Notes: generated by a model not told the origin, from the sequence alone. A DNA stretch of 22,383 nt from Prorocentrum cordatum (GCA_963575745.1 CAUYUJ010002734.1:64001-86383); one strand, 5' to 3'. Counted from the first letter of the stretch, positions 1 to 8,240 are shown. Numbers and translations are program-made.

Positions 1-358
1 TGACTCGGACAATACGAATAGGTTCGCGGACCTAGCTCGAGTAGCAGACCGAGTTCAGACCTCTAGATGCAGCAGACGAACGCGTATGATGATTCTGAAT
101 CGATGTCTGTGCGTACCAGATCTGTAGCTCTTCTACAGACCGAGTTAAGTAGAGAAAACCGACAGTATCTGTTAAGATGACTCGGGCAATACGAATAGCT
201 TCGCGGACCTAGCTCGAGTAGCAGACCGAGTTCAGTCCTCTAGATGCAACAGATGAACGCCCCTGATGATTCTGAATCGGTTTCTGTAAGTATCAGCCAT
301 GTAGCTTCCCTAAATCTCGAGTTAAGTACAAAAAGCCGTCAACGCGTGGCAAGATGAC
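1..358. repeat. Tandem repeat, ~176-bp unit, two copies
   Basis: Two adjacent copies start at about 1 and 177, each opening GATGACTCGG(A/G)CAATACGAATAG-like and running through GACCTAGCTCGAGTAGCAGACC and GATGATTCTGAATCG. A third copy starts at about 353 (GATGACTCGAAATGG) but diverges within ten bases. The copies differ by scattered substitutions. The window edge cuts the array, so its true length is unknown. Related, more diverged copies lie at 1330-1875. Confidence 0.85.
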
Positions 359-588
359 TCGAAATGGCCGATCCCGCCCGAATGCTTTTTGGCAGTAATA
401 TCTACCCGATCGACCTGGGAGTAGGACGGCGAGCGGGAATAAGATCGAATATCGCGGGAAAAAATATTAGAGCTCTAACGAATTGTTGAATTTCGAGAAC
501 ACAATTTTCAACCGAACAAAAGTCAGAAAACAAATCCGTCGAGATTTTTCTTGCCAGCTAGCTCTCCAGCGCGTTCGAATTACTCGGA
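359..588. other. Unassigned AT-richer spacer
   Basis: No convincing ORF, repeat or RNA gene seen. It is less GC-rich than most of the window and separates the ~176-bp tandem repeat from the first copy of the ~300-bp interspersed repeat. The short ORFs that cross it have no recognisable composition. Confidence 0.4.
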
Positions 589-925
589 GCCGGCGGTAAA
601 CCGTCAACCAGGTTGCCGCCGGGAGCCTCGTAGAGCTCTTTCCTGCGCGGCGCTGCTCGGGATACATGGGGAAGTTTTCTTGTGCGTGAGCTCAAAAACT
701 TGGAAAATGCGTTTTTCAGTATTGACAGAAAATCAGTTCCTCCAAGTGTTTTGATAGTAATACTGCAGCTACAGACCTGAGAATGTGACTGGCAGATGCG
801 GCATGACCACCTAAGGGTGCGAAAAAAACCGGTTCTTATAATGAATGTACACATTTTCTACAACGTTTGCCCAACCGACCCAAAGTTCATACGTTGTCCG
901 CCCGGGCCGGGTGGATCAACTTGCG
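589..925 (+). repeat. ~300-bp interspersed repeat, copy 1
   Basis: Begins with GCCGGCGGTAAACCGTCAAC, a hairpin-capable head (CGGCGG...CCGCCG outside, CAACC-A-GGTTG inside). It continues with CCTCGTAGAGCTCTTTC, then a T-rich middle, then CTGCAGCTACAGACCTGAGA, and closes with AACCGACCCAAAGTTC...TTGTCC. Copy 4 at 1876 follows the same order of modules with perhaps 75-80% identity by eye. No coding role is apparent. Confidence 0.75.
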
Positions 926-1255
926 CCGGCGGTGAACCGTCAGCCTGGTCACCTCCGGGAACCTCGTAGAGCTCCTCAGACGCGTAAGAGTGTTCAGAAT
1001 CGATGCAGAGAGCTTCTCGGAACATTTCTTTTAAAATGTAGAATTTACATTATTCGGTGTCAACTTGGTCTCGGTTCCTCCAAATATTTCGAAGCTCCCT
1101 CGGAAGAGCTCAGCTGCTCGCAGAAGAAAGTTTGGATACTAATGCTGGGCGTAAAAATCTGATATCTCCAAATGAATTGTCAAATATCTTTCAAATACTA
1201 GCAAAACCGACCCCAAGGTCGTCACATTGTATCTTCTCGCCGGCTCGAACAACTG
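926..1255 (+). repeat. ~300-bp interspersed repeat, copy 2 (diverged)
   Basis: The same head, GCCGGCGGTGAACCGTCAGC, is followed by CCTCGTAGAGCTCCTC. The end is AAAACCGACCCCAAGGTCGTCACATTG, close to copies 1 and 4. The segment AAGTTTGGATACTAATGCTGGGCGTAAAAATCTG here matches the inverted copy at 2648-2850, which confirms the family relationship. Confidence 0.7.
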
Positions 1256-1325
1256 TTCGCCGGCGGTGAACCGTCAACCTTGGTTGCCGCCGGGGGGCTC
1301 GTAGAGCTTCCTTGCCATGTGCCAT
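1256..1325 (+). repeat. ~300-bp repeat, head-only fragment (copy 3)
   Basis: Only the hairpin head (GCCGGCGGTGAACCGTCAAC) and the CTCGTAGAGCTTCC module are present. The sequence then passes directly into the ~175-bp tandem repeat. The junction could mark an insertion boundary or a chimeric repeat unit. Confidence 0.6.
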
Positions 1326-1875
1326 CTAAAGAATACGAAGAGTTCGAACAGTTGTTCAGCCCGGGCGCTGATAGCAGACCTGATTGCAGCCGTCTAGATA
1401 CATTCAAATAGCGCCTCTGATAATTTCCCTCCGATTGCTGTGCAGAACAGCCCTGTAGCTCATCTGCAGCGCGAGTTGGACCAAGAAAGCCAATGCCGTG
1501 TACGAATAGTTGTTCAGCCCGAGCGCTCGTAGAAGACTGATTTCAGGGGTCCAGACGCTATCGAATAGCGCACCTCATGATTGTTTTCCGATTGCTCTGC
1601 CTAAGAGCTCGGGGGCTCATCTGCAGCTCGAGCTTAGTCAGGAAAACCATGCCATCACGAGGAAAAACATGATATGAATAGTTGTGCGGCTTCTGTGCTG
1701 AGAACAGACCGAATCCGAGCTTCTAACTACTTCAGACTAGCGCGTCTGATGATTCCCTCCCGATTTATGTGCCGAAGAGCTCTGAAGCTTAGATGCAGCT
1801 CGAGTTTGGTCAAGGAACTCGCCGTCATCTCGGAAAAAACCGGTAGAATACGAATAGTCTCGCTAACCCAGCTCG
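1326..1875. repeat. Degenerate ~175-bp tandem repeat, about three copies
   Basis: Units can be anchored on GAATA(G/C)...TTGTTCAGCCCG/TTGTGCGGCTTC at about 1330, 1501, 1674 and 1850, with spacings of about 171-176. Each contains an AGAC(C/T)GA/TTTCAG-type segment, a GATGATT/GATAATT segment before TTCCCTCCGATT, and CTCATCTGCAGC(G/T)CGAG. They align with the array at 1-358, so this is one satellite split by the ~300-bp repeat. Confidence 0.7.
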
Positions 1876-2250
1876 AGCCGGCGGTAAACCGTCAACCAGG
1901 TTGCCGCCAGAGGCCTCGTAGAGCTCTTTCTTCGTGCGACGCTGCTCGGAACACATGGAATAAGTTTTCTCAGGGATGATCCCAGAAACTCGAAAAATTA
2001 CGTTTTTCAGTTTTTCATATTTTTTTCCCAAGGTCGGTTCCCCCAAGTGTTTTTATCATAGTATTGCAGCTACGGACCTGAGAGTTGCACTGGCAGACGC
2101 GGCATAACCCACTGCAGGTGCGAATAATCTGCTTTCTCAAAATACATGGTTGAATATCTTTCAAATCTTAGCAAAACCGACCCAAAGTCACCACATTGTC
2201 CTTTCTGGTCGGGTCGACCAACTAGCTCATCGATGACGAAGAGCTCTACG
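1876..2250 (+). repeat. ~300-bp interspersed repeat, copy 4
   Basis: This is the best match to copy 1: the same hairpin head, CCTCGTAGAGCTCTTTC, TTTTTCAG-rich middle, CTGCAGCTACGGACCTGAGA-type segment (one base different), GACGCGGCATAACCC, then AAAACCGACCCAAAGTCACCACATTGTCC and GGTCGGGTCGACCAACTAGCTC. The tail pairs with the inverted copy at 2648-2850. Confidence 0.75.
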
Positions 2251-2400
2251 AGGTATGAGCAAAACCGACCCAAAGTTGTCACATTGTCCGTCTGGTCCGG
2301 GTCGGCCAACTAGCTCCGCCCCGCGCCGGAATTCTTCTAGCTCATCGATGCCGAAGAGCTCTACGAGGTACGAAGAGCTCTGCGAGGTACTTGGTAGCAT
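2251..2400 (+). repeat. Tail-only partial copies of the ~300-bp repeat
   Basis: The tail AAAACCGACCCAAAGT...CACATTGTCC...GTCGGCCAACTAGCTC is repeated immediately downstream of copy 4. It is followed by CTCATCGATGCCGAAGAGCTCTACGAGGTA and a shortened duplicate, CGAAGAGCTCTGCGAGGTA. The CGTAGAGCTCTTC module therefore occurs in both orientations within a few hundred bases. Confidence 0.65.
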
Positions 2401-2502
2401 CCCAAACCCAGAGAGCAAAGAGGCACTCACCCTGGAAAGCTTACCTGAGGAGCTTTGGAGAGCTCTCTGGAAGCTCTTCTGAAGCGCTGCCAGTCATGCT
2501 TT

Positions 2503-2534
2503 CACGCGTGCCTGCGCGCGCGCAGGCACGCGTG
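2503..2534. repeat. Perfect 32-bp palindrome
   Basis: The left half is CACGCGTGCCTGCGCG and the right half is its exact reverse complement, with no spacer; the centre is alternating CG. A further ACGCGTG lies 3' at 2536-2542. It sits in the unique stretch (2401-2647) between the direct and inverted copies of the ~300-bp repeat, so it could be the centre of a larger composite foldback structure. Confidence 0.9.
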
Positions 2535-2647
2535 GACGCGTGCCGGAAGCGCTCCCGGACACGCTGCGAACTCAAGCAAGTCCCTGCGGGGATTCTGGAG
2601 CGGCGAAGATGGGCTGCTGGCAGGCGCAACCACGGTCCGGCTTCTGA

Positions 2648-2850
2648 TACCTCGTAGAGCTCTTCGTTAACGATGGGCTAAAGGAGTTCCGGCGCGGGGG
2701 GGAGCTAGTTGGTCGACCCGACCAGAAAAGAAGATGTGGTAATTTTGGGTCGGTTTTGCTAAGATTTGAAAGAGATTTGACCATTCATTTTGAGAAACCA
2801 GATTTTTACGTCCAGCAATAGTGTCTAAACTTCATTCTCAGAAATAATAA
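2648..2850 (-). repeat. ~300-bp interspersed repeat, inverted copy 5
   Basis: Read on the minus strand, this segment carries GCTGGACGTAAAAATCTGG, TCTCAAAATGAATGGTCAAA, CTTAGCAAAACCGACCC, GGTCGGGTCGACCAACTAGC and finally CGAAGAGCTCTACGAGGTA. These are the tail modules of copies 2 and 4 in the same order. With copy 4 it forms a long inverted repeat around about 250 bp that hold the 32-bp palindrome. Confidence 0.75.
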
Positions 2851-2885
2851 GCTCTCTAGACTGCCTGGTCCACCAAGGGGTCGAA

Positions 2886-2919
2886 CATCATATTAAGGAT
2901 CCGCGGCGCTAATATGATG
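2886..2919. other. 10-bp stem-loop next to a microsatellite
   Basis: CATCATATTA at 2886-2895 and TAATATGATG at 2910-2919 are perfect reverse complements around a 14-nt GC-rich loop containing GGATCC. It is AT-rich against GC-rich surroundings and lies just before the trinucleotide tract. Function unknown. Confidence 0.7.
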
Positions 2920-2929
2920 CGAACTTGGC

Positions 2930-3180
2930 GTGATGATGGTAATGGTGATGGTGATGATGATGATGATGGCGATGCTGATGATGATGATGATGACGTTGGC
3001 GCTGATGATGCCATGTGATGTCGGTGGTCATGATGACGATGGTCGTGATGTCGGTGGTCATGATGACGGTGGTCATGATGACGATGGTCATGATGTCGGT
3101 GGTCATGACGTCGCTGTTTTTGCTGATGATGTCGGTGGTCATGATGGCGACTACGATGGTGGTGATGACGACGACGAGTT
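2930..3180. repeat. GAT/GGT imperfect microsatellite
   Basis: Begins as (GAT)n/(GGT)n and becomes an irregular 15-18 bp repeat of GTCGGTGGTCATGATGAC type. Both strands stay open through it: the minus strand reads His/Asp/Arg-rich (HDHRHH repeats) and the plus strand Met/Val-rich. I treat these as by-products of the trinucleotide periodicity. Confidence 0.85.
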
Positions 3181-3203
3181 TTTCCGCTCGCAACAGCAGC
3201 CGC

Positions 3204-3386
3204 GACGCCGCGTTGGCCTCGCAAGACGCGCCAGAGGCAGCGGCACGCCAGAGGCAGTGACTCGGCCACGCCAGAGGCCTAGGCAAGGCAACGGCTGCCG
3301 CGGAGCCGCGTTGGCCTCAGAAGACGCGCCAGAGGCAGCGGCGCGCCAGAGGCAGTGACTCGGCCACGCCAGAGGCCTAGGCAAGG
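3204..3386. repeat. 98-bp direct duplication containing the short motif
   Basis: The segment from about 3204 to 3288 recurs at 3302-3386 with a constant offset of 98 bp and few differences. Each copy has two exact CCAGAGGCAG motifs and one CCAGAGGCCT variant ending in the palindrome GCCTAGGC. The TAG stop of gene C lies inside the last GCCTAGGC. Confidence 0.85.
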
Positions 3387-4268
3387 TATCCCCAAGGGTT
3401 GCTCTGATCCTGGCCGCTTCCTGAGGCCGCTCCCTCTTGGGGCGCTGTCCGTGGCGGGGCGGCTTCGCCCGTGGCGGGGCGCTCCCATGGTGGCGGGGCG
3501 CCGCGCCCCTCCTGCGTCGCCCAGATCGCCCATGTGATGAGCATGCCTTTGTTGCCTGCGTGCACGCGCCAGGCGAATTTATCGGAGTGTTTGTCGAGGA
3601 AGGCCTTCAGCCCCCCAGGCATTAAAAGCTCATTGAATGTTTCCCACGGGCGCTCGTCGCGCCAGCGCACCTTCTTCCGGGAAATCCACGACGGATCGAA
3701 CTCGCCGCCGTGCGTTTTGAGAATGTCTTCGACGAGTTGAACCAAGCGCGCGTCAGCGTCATGCGCGTCGGCCTCCGAGCCCGCGCCCTGGGGCCGCGCA
3801 GGGGCGTGCGCTGGCAGTGCGCGCCCGCCAGAGGCAGGGTCGGCGGCGACGTGCTCGGGCAGATTGGCCACGAGCACGTCGGGCGTCACCTTTCAGTGCA
3901 CCGGTCGGAGCACAACCTGGCCTGGGTTTTCGATGACGAGCGAAGCGACGGCTCGGAGGCAAGCGAGTTCCGACGCTTCGTCTTTCGTCTCGCCCTCCCC
4001 GATCTCAACGAGCCGACGGCCATCTCCCGGCGCAAAGCTGTTCGGCAAAGTCAGGGCGCGCCGCCAGTCCGCGCCAGAGGCAGCGAACTCCTTGCAAGTG
4101 GTGACGGCTGGGGCCAAAGCGCCCCCGTAATTTTTCAGGGCGCGTCGAGGCGCGGTTATTCAGCGCGGTGCGCCAGCTGATCTTCTTGTCGCTGGCGCGC
4201 TGCCCCAGCAGGTGCGCTTCGACCGCCTCGACGCGCGCGGCCTCGAAGTTCGGCCATGGCGCCGCCAT
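3377..4268 (-). pseudogene. Gene C: putative RNA-binding protein, broken by a frameshift and an in-frame TGA
   Basis: The start chosen is the ATG at 4268 in a CCATGG context (protein begins MAAPWPNFEAARVEAVEAHL). The frame changes by one base near 4137-4150, passing from ...ALNNRASTR to LKNYGGALAP. It then reads F-A-A-S-G-A-D-W...LTLPNSFAPGDGRRLVEIGEG and ETKDEASELACLRAVASLV. This pattern (beta strands, then a basic/acidic Glu-Ala helix) resembles a double-stranded-RNA-binding domain; that is inference from pattern only. A TGA at 3893-3895 interrupts ...VLRPVH and KVTPDVLVANLPEH, although both sides are in the same frame. The C-terminal part (about 3480-3740) reads VEDILKTHGGEFDPSWISR...GGLKAFLDKHSDKFAWRV, a helix-rich segment that could be a LOTUS/winged-helix fold. 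It matches blocks in genes A and B. The stop is TAG at 3377-3379. Assembly error cannot be excluded for either lesion. Confidence 0.5.
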
Positions 4269-4452
4269 GGGTCACCACCCGCCAAACCACCCCAACCCAA
4301 CCCGAAGGCCCAAATTGATCCTCGATTTCCAGTGGGGGGGGGGTCGGGGAACGTTGAAAAAACACATGGTATCCGTACCCCCCCCAACCCGAAATTCGGG
4401 TCAAATTCGGGTCTTCGGGTTGGGTTGGGGTGGTCTGGTAGGTAGTCAATGG
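4266..4452. mobile_element. Foldback (MITE-like) element 1
   Basis: The left arm, from about 4266 (ACCACCCCAACCCAACCCGA core, then CCCAAATT and a G10 run), is the reverse complement of the right arm ending about 4452 (TCGGGTTGGGTTGGGGTGGT core). Arms are about 75 bp with scattered mismatches and the central spacer is roughly 30 bp (AACGTTGAAAAAACAC). No ORF. I could not define target-site duplications. The left edge touches the ATG of gene C, so the element supplies that gene's immediate 5' flank. Confidence 0.75.
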
Positions 4453-4564
4453 GGACCGCGCAGCGCGCGGCGCGCCAGAGGCGGCGTCTTCGCGCGCGGC
4501 GGAATGGGGCGCAGCGAGTGCGCTTCGTGGCGAAGCGAGGGACGCTGAGCAACAGGTAGGAAGA
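4453..4564. other. Spacer between two foldback elements
   Basis: This short segment carries one variant of the dispersed motif (CCAGAGGCGG at 4475). On the minus strand it reads REDAASGAPRAA in the same phase as in the genes. It could be a remnant of upstream coding sequence of gene C displaced by foldback element 1, but no further support is visible. Confidence 0.35.
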
Positions 4565-4716
4565 CACCAACTATACACCAACACCGATCCTGGCCAGGAT
4601 CACCCTGGGCCCAGGATCGGTGCATACGCCCTCCTGCCTTTCGCAAGAAGGCATATACACCGATCCTGGGCCCAGGGTGATCCTGGGCCAGGACGGGTGT
4701 TGGTGTATAGTTGGTG
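4565..4716. mobile_element. Foldback (MITE-like) element 2
   Basis: A 152-bp inverted repeat. The left arm starts CACCAACTATACACCAACAC and the right arm ends in its complement, TGTTGGTGTATAGTTGGTG. Arms of about 66 bp differ at only a few positions. Each contains the self-complementary CCTGGGCCCAGG. The centre has its own small hairpin (GCCTT at 4636-4640, AAGGC at 4648-4652). No ORF and no clear target duplication. The low divergence suggests a relatively recent insertion. The terminal TACACCAACACC also occurs once at about 22119-22130. Confidence 0.85.
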
Positions 4717-4802
4717 CCCTCCGAACAGGGGGTTCGAGCCGAAATGTGACGCAGGGTCTCCTCTGATTTTGCTGGGGTCCTGTTTAGTTGTCCTGGGGTC
4801 TC

Positions 4803-4803
<1 letters not shown>

Positions 4804-4861
<58 letters not shown>

Positions 4862-4915
4862 TTTTTTTTTTTTTTTGTTTTTTTGGTTTTGGTTTTCCTC
4901 CTTTTCCCCCTCGGG
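4804..4915 (+). repeat. Poly-T expansion inside the satellite
   Basis: An uninterrupted run of 57 T (4804-4860) is followed by T-rich sequence with G and C interruptions. It replaces the usual GTCTCGTTTAGTTTTGG segment of a half-unit, consistent with slippage of the T-rich part of the satellite or with collapse or expansion during sequencing. Confidence 0.9.
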
Positions 4916-6176
4916 TCTCGTGGGTCTCGTTTAGTTTTGCTAGGGTCCTGTTTAATTGTCCGAGGGTCTCGTTTACTTTTGCCAGGGTCCTGTTTCGTTT
5001 TCCTAGGGCCTCGTCTAGTGTTGCTAGGGTCCTGTTTAGTTGTCCCATGGTCTCGTTTCGTTTTGGTAGGGTCCTGTTTAGTTGTCCGTGGGTCTCGTTT
5101 AGCTTTGGTAGGGTCCTGTTTCGTTCTCCTAGAGTCTCGTTCAGTTTTGCTAAGGTCCTGTTTAGTTTTCCGGGGTCTCGTTTAGTTTTGGCAGGGTCTT
5201 GTTTAGTTTTCATATGGTCTCGTTTAGTTTTGCTAGTGTCCTGTTTCGTTGTCCTAGGGCCTCGTTTAGTTGTGCCGGGGTCCTGCTTAGTTGTCCTAAG
5301 GTCTCGTTTAGTTTTGGCAGGGTCCTGTTTTGTTTCCCTAGGGTCTCGTTTAGTTTCGCTGGGGTCATGTTCAGTTTTCCTAGGGTCTCGCTTAGTTTTG
5401 CTGGGTCATGTTTAGTTGTCCTGGGGTCTCGTTTTGGTAGGGTCCTGTTTAGTTTGCCTAGGGTCTCGTTAGTTTTGGTAGGGTCCTGTTTAGTTTTCCT
5501 AGGGTCTCGTTTAGTTTTGCTAGGGTCCTGTTCAGTTTTCCTAGGGTCTCGCTTAGTTTTGCTGGGTCATGTTTAGCTGTCCTAGGGTCTCGTTTAGTTT
5601 TGGTAGGGTCCTGTTTACATGTCCTATGGACTCGTTTAGTTGTTGCAGGGTTCTGATTAGTTTTCCTCGGGTCTCTTTTAGTTTTGCTGGGGTCCTGTTT
5701 GGTTTTCCTAAGGACTCGCTTAGTTTTGGTAGGGTCCTGTTTACTTGTCCTAGGGTCTCGCATAGTCTTGTTAGGGTCCTGAATAGTTGTCCTGGGGTCT
5801 CGTTTAGTTTTGACAGGGCCCTGTTTAGTTTCCTAGGGTCTCGTTAAGTTTTGGTAGGGTCTTGTTTCCTATGGTCTCGTTTAGTGTTGCGAGGGTCCTG
5901 TTCAGTTTGCCTGGGGCCTCGTTTAGTTTTGGTAGGGTGGTGTTTAGTTTTCCGTGGGTCTCGTTTAGTTTTGGTAGGGTCCTGCTTAGTTTTCCTAGAG
6001 TCTCGTTTAGTTTTGCTAAGGTCTTCTTTAGCTTTCCTATGGTATCGTTTAGTTGTGGTAGGGTCCTGTTTAGTTTCCCTACGGTCTCGTTTAGGTTTGC
6101 TAGAATCTTATTTAGTATTCTGAGGGTCTCGCTTAGTTCTGGTATGGTCCTGTTTGGTTGTCCTAGGGCCTCGTAG

Positions 6177-6234
6177 TTTTTTTTTGTTTTTGTTGTTCCC
6201 CCCCATTTTCTTTTCTTTTTCTCCCCCCCCCCCC
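6177..6234 (+). repeat. Poly-T/poly-C interruption inside the satellite
   Basis: T-rich sequence containing C7 and C12 runs separates two satellite half-units. Its sequence is unlike the other three interruptions, so a common insertion is not indicated. Confidence 0.85.
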
Positions 6235-7101
6235 AGGGTCTCGTTTAGTTCTGGTAGGGTCCTGATTAGTTGTCCTAGGGTCCCGAACCTGCCAGGGTCA
6301 TGTTTAGTTTTCCCGGGGTCTCCTTTAGTTTTTGGCACGGTCCTGTTTCGTTGTCCTACGGCCTCGTTTAGTGTTGCGAGGGTCCTGTTTAGTTTTCCTG
6401 GGGTCTCCTTTAGTTTTGGTGGGGTCCTGCTTAGTTCTCCCAGGGTCTCGTTTGGTAGGGTCCTGTTTAGTTGTCCTAGGGTCGCGCTTAGTTTTGCGAG
6501 GGTCCTGTTTAGTTTTCCTAAGGTCTCGTTCAGTTCTGGCAGGGTTGTGTTTAGTGTTCCTGGGGTCTCGTTTACGTTTGCTCGGGCCCTGTTTAGTTTT
6601 CTTGGGGTCTCGTTTCGTATTGGTAGGGTCCTGTTTACTTTTCCTGGGGTCTCGTTTAGTTTTGCCAGGGACCTGTTTAGTTGTCCCAGGGTCTCGCAGT
6701 TTTTGGTCGGGTCATGTTTACTTTTCCTAGGGTCTCGCTAGTTTTGGTTTAGGTGTCCTAGGGTCTCGTTTAGTTTTGGTTGGGTCCTGTATAGTTGTCA
6801 TAGGGTATCGTTGAGTTTTGCTATGGTATTGTTTAGTTTTCCTAGGGTCTCGTTCAGTTGTGGTAGGGTCCTGTCTAGTTGTCCGAGGGTCTCGTTTAGT
6901 TTTGGTAGGGTCCTGCTTAGTTCTCCCAGGGTCTCGTTTGGCAGGGTCCTGTGTAGCTGTCCCAGGGTCTCGTTTAGTTTTGCTAGGGTCCTGTTTAGTA
7001 GTTTTCCTAGGGGCTCGTTTTAGTTTTGGTAAGGTTCTGTTTAGTTTTCCTAGGGTCTTCTTTAGTTTTGATAGGGTCCTGTTTAGTTGTCCGATGGTCT
7101 C

Positions 7102-7107
<6 letters not shown>

Positions 7108-7136
<29 letters not shown>
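7108..7136 (+). repeat. 29-base poly-T inside the satellite
   Basis: An uninterrupted T run sits exactly where a half-unit has GTTTAGTTTTGCTAGGG, with the normal flanks kept on both sides. Slippage expansion of the native TTTT is the simplest explanation. Confidence 0.9.
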
Positions 7137-7139
<3 letters not shown>

Positions 7140-8198
7140 AGGGTCCTGCTAGGCTTTCCTCGGGTCTCTTTTAGTTTTGCTAGGGTCTCGTCTGGCTGTC
7201 CTCAGGTTTCGTTAAGTTTTGGTACGGTCCTGTTTACTTTTCCTAGGGTCTCGTTTAGTTTTACTAGGGTCCTGTTTAGTTGTCCTAGGGTCTTGCTTAG
7301 TTCTGCTAGGGTCCTCTTAGATTTAGTTGTCCTACGGTCTCGTTCAGATATGGGAGGGTCCTGTTTAGTTGTCCTAGGGTCTCGTTTAGTTTTTGGTAAG
7401 GCCTTGTTTCATTTTCCTGGTGTCTCGTTTGGTTTTGGCAGGGTCCTGTCTAGTTGTCCTAGGGTCTCGTTTAGTTTTGGCAGGGTCTTGTTTAGTTTTC
7501 CTGGGGTCTCGTTTAGTGCTGGCAGGGCTCTGTTTAGTTTTCCGAGGGTCTCGTTTAGTTTTGGTAGGGTCTTGTTCAGTTTTCCTGTATGGTCTCGTTT
7601 AGTTGTGGTAGGATCCTGTTTAGTTTCGGCAGGGTCTGGCATAGTTTTTTTTGGTAGGGTCTTGTTTAACTGTCCTAGGGTCTCGTTTAGTTTTGCCAAG
7701 GTCCTGTTTAGTTTTCCGAGGGTCTCGTTTAGTGTTGCCAGGGTCCTGTTTAGTTGTCGCTGGGTCTCGTCGTTTAGTTTTGGTAGGGTCCTGTTTAGTT
7801 TTCCCAGGGTCTCGTTTAGTTTTGGCAGGGTCCTGTTTGGTCGTCCCAGGGTCTTGTTTAGTTTTGGTAGGGTCCTGTTTAGTTGTCCTAAGGTCTCGTT
7901 TATTCTTGGTAGGGTCCTGTTTAGTTGTCCTAAGGTTTCGTTTAGTTTTGGCATTGTCCTTTTTAGTTTTCCTATGGTTTAATGAAGTTTTGAAAGGGGC
8001 ATGTTTCGTTGTCCTGGGGTCTCGCTTAGTTTTGCTAGGGTCATGGTTTGTGTTCCCAGGGTCTCGTTTAGTTGTGCCAGGGTCCTGTTTAGTTGGCCGA
8101 GGGTGTTGTTACTTTTGCTCGGGTCATGTTTAGTTTTCCTAGGGTATCGTTTAGTTTTGCTAGGGTCCTGTTTAGTTTCCCCAGGGTCTCGTCGGGGC

Positions 8199-8240
8199 TT
8201 TTTTTTTTTTCTTCTTTCTTTTTTTGTACTTTCCTTTTTC
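8199..8240 (+). repeat. T-rich interruption inside the satellite
   Basis: T-rich tract with scattered C, flanked by GTCTCGTCGGGGC and CAGGGTCATG; the flanking half-units are otherwise normal. Confidence 0.85.

Noticed and set aside
2391-2670. Small plus ORFs in the interior of the inverted repeat as a transposase remnant
   Set aside because: They are short, Arg/Cys-rich shadows around the CG palindrome, with no transposase-like motif.
2856-3286. His-rich minus ORFs as metal-binding proteins
   Set aside because: The His/Asp runs are the minus-strand reading of the GAT/GGT microsatellite; two frames are open at once and no conserved flank was seen.
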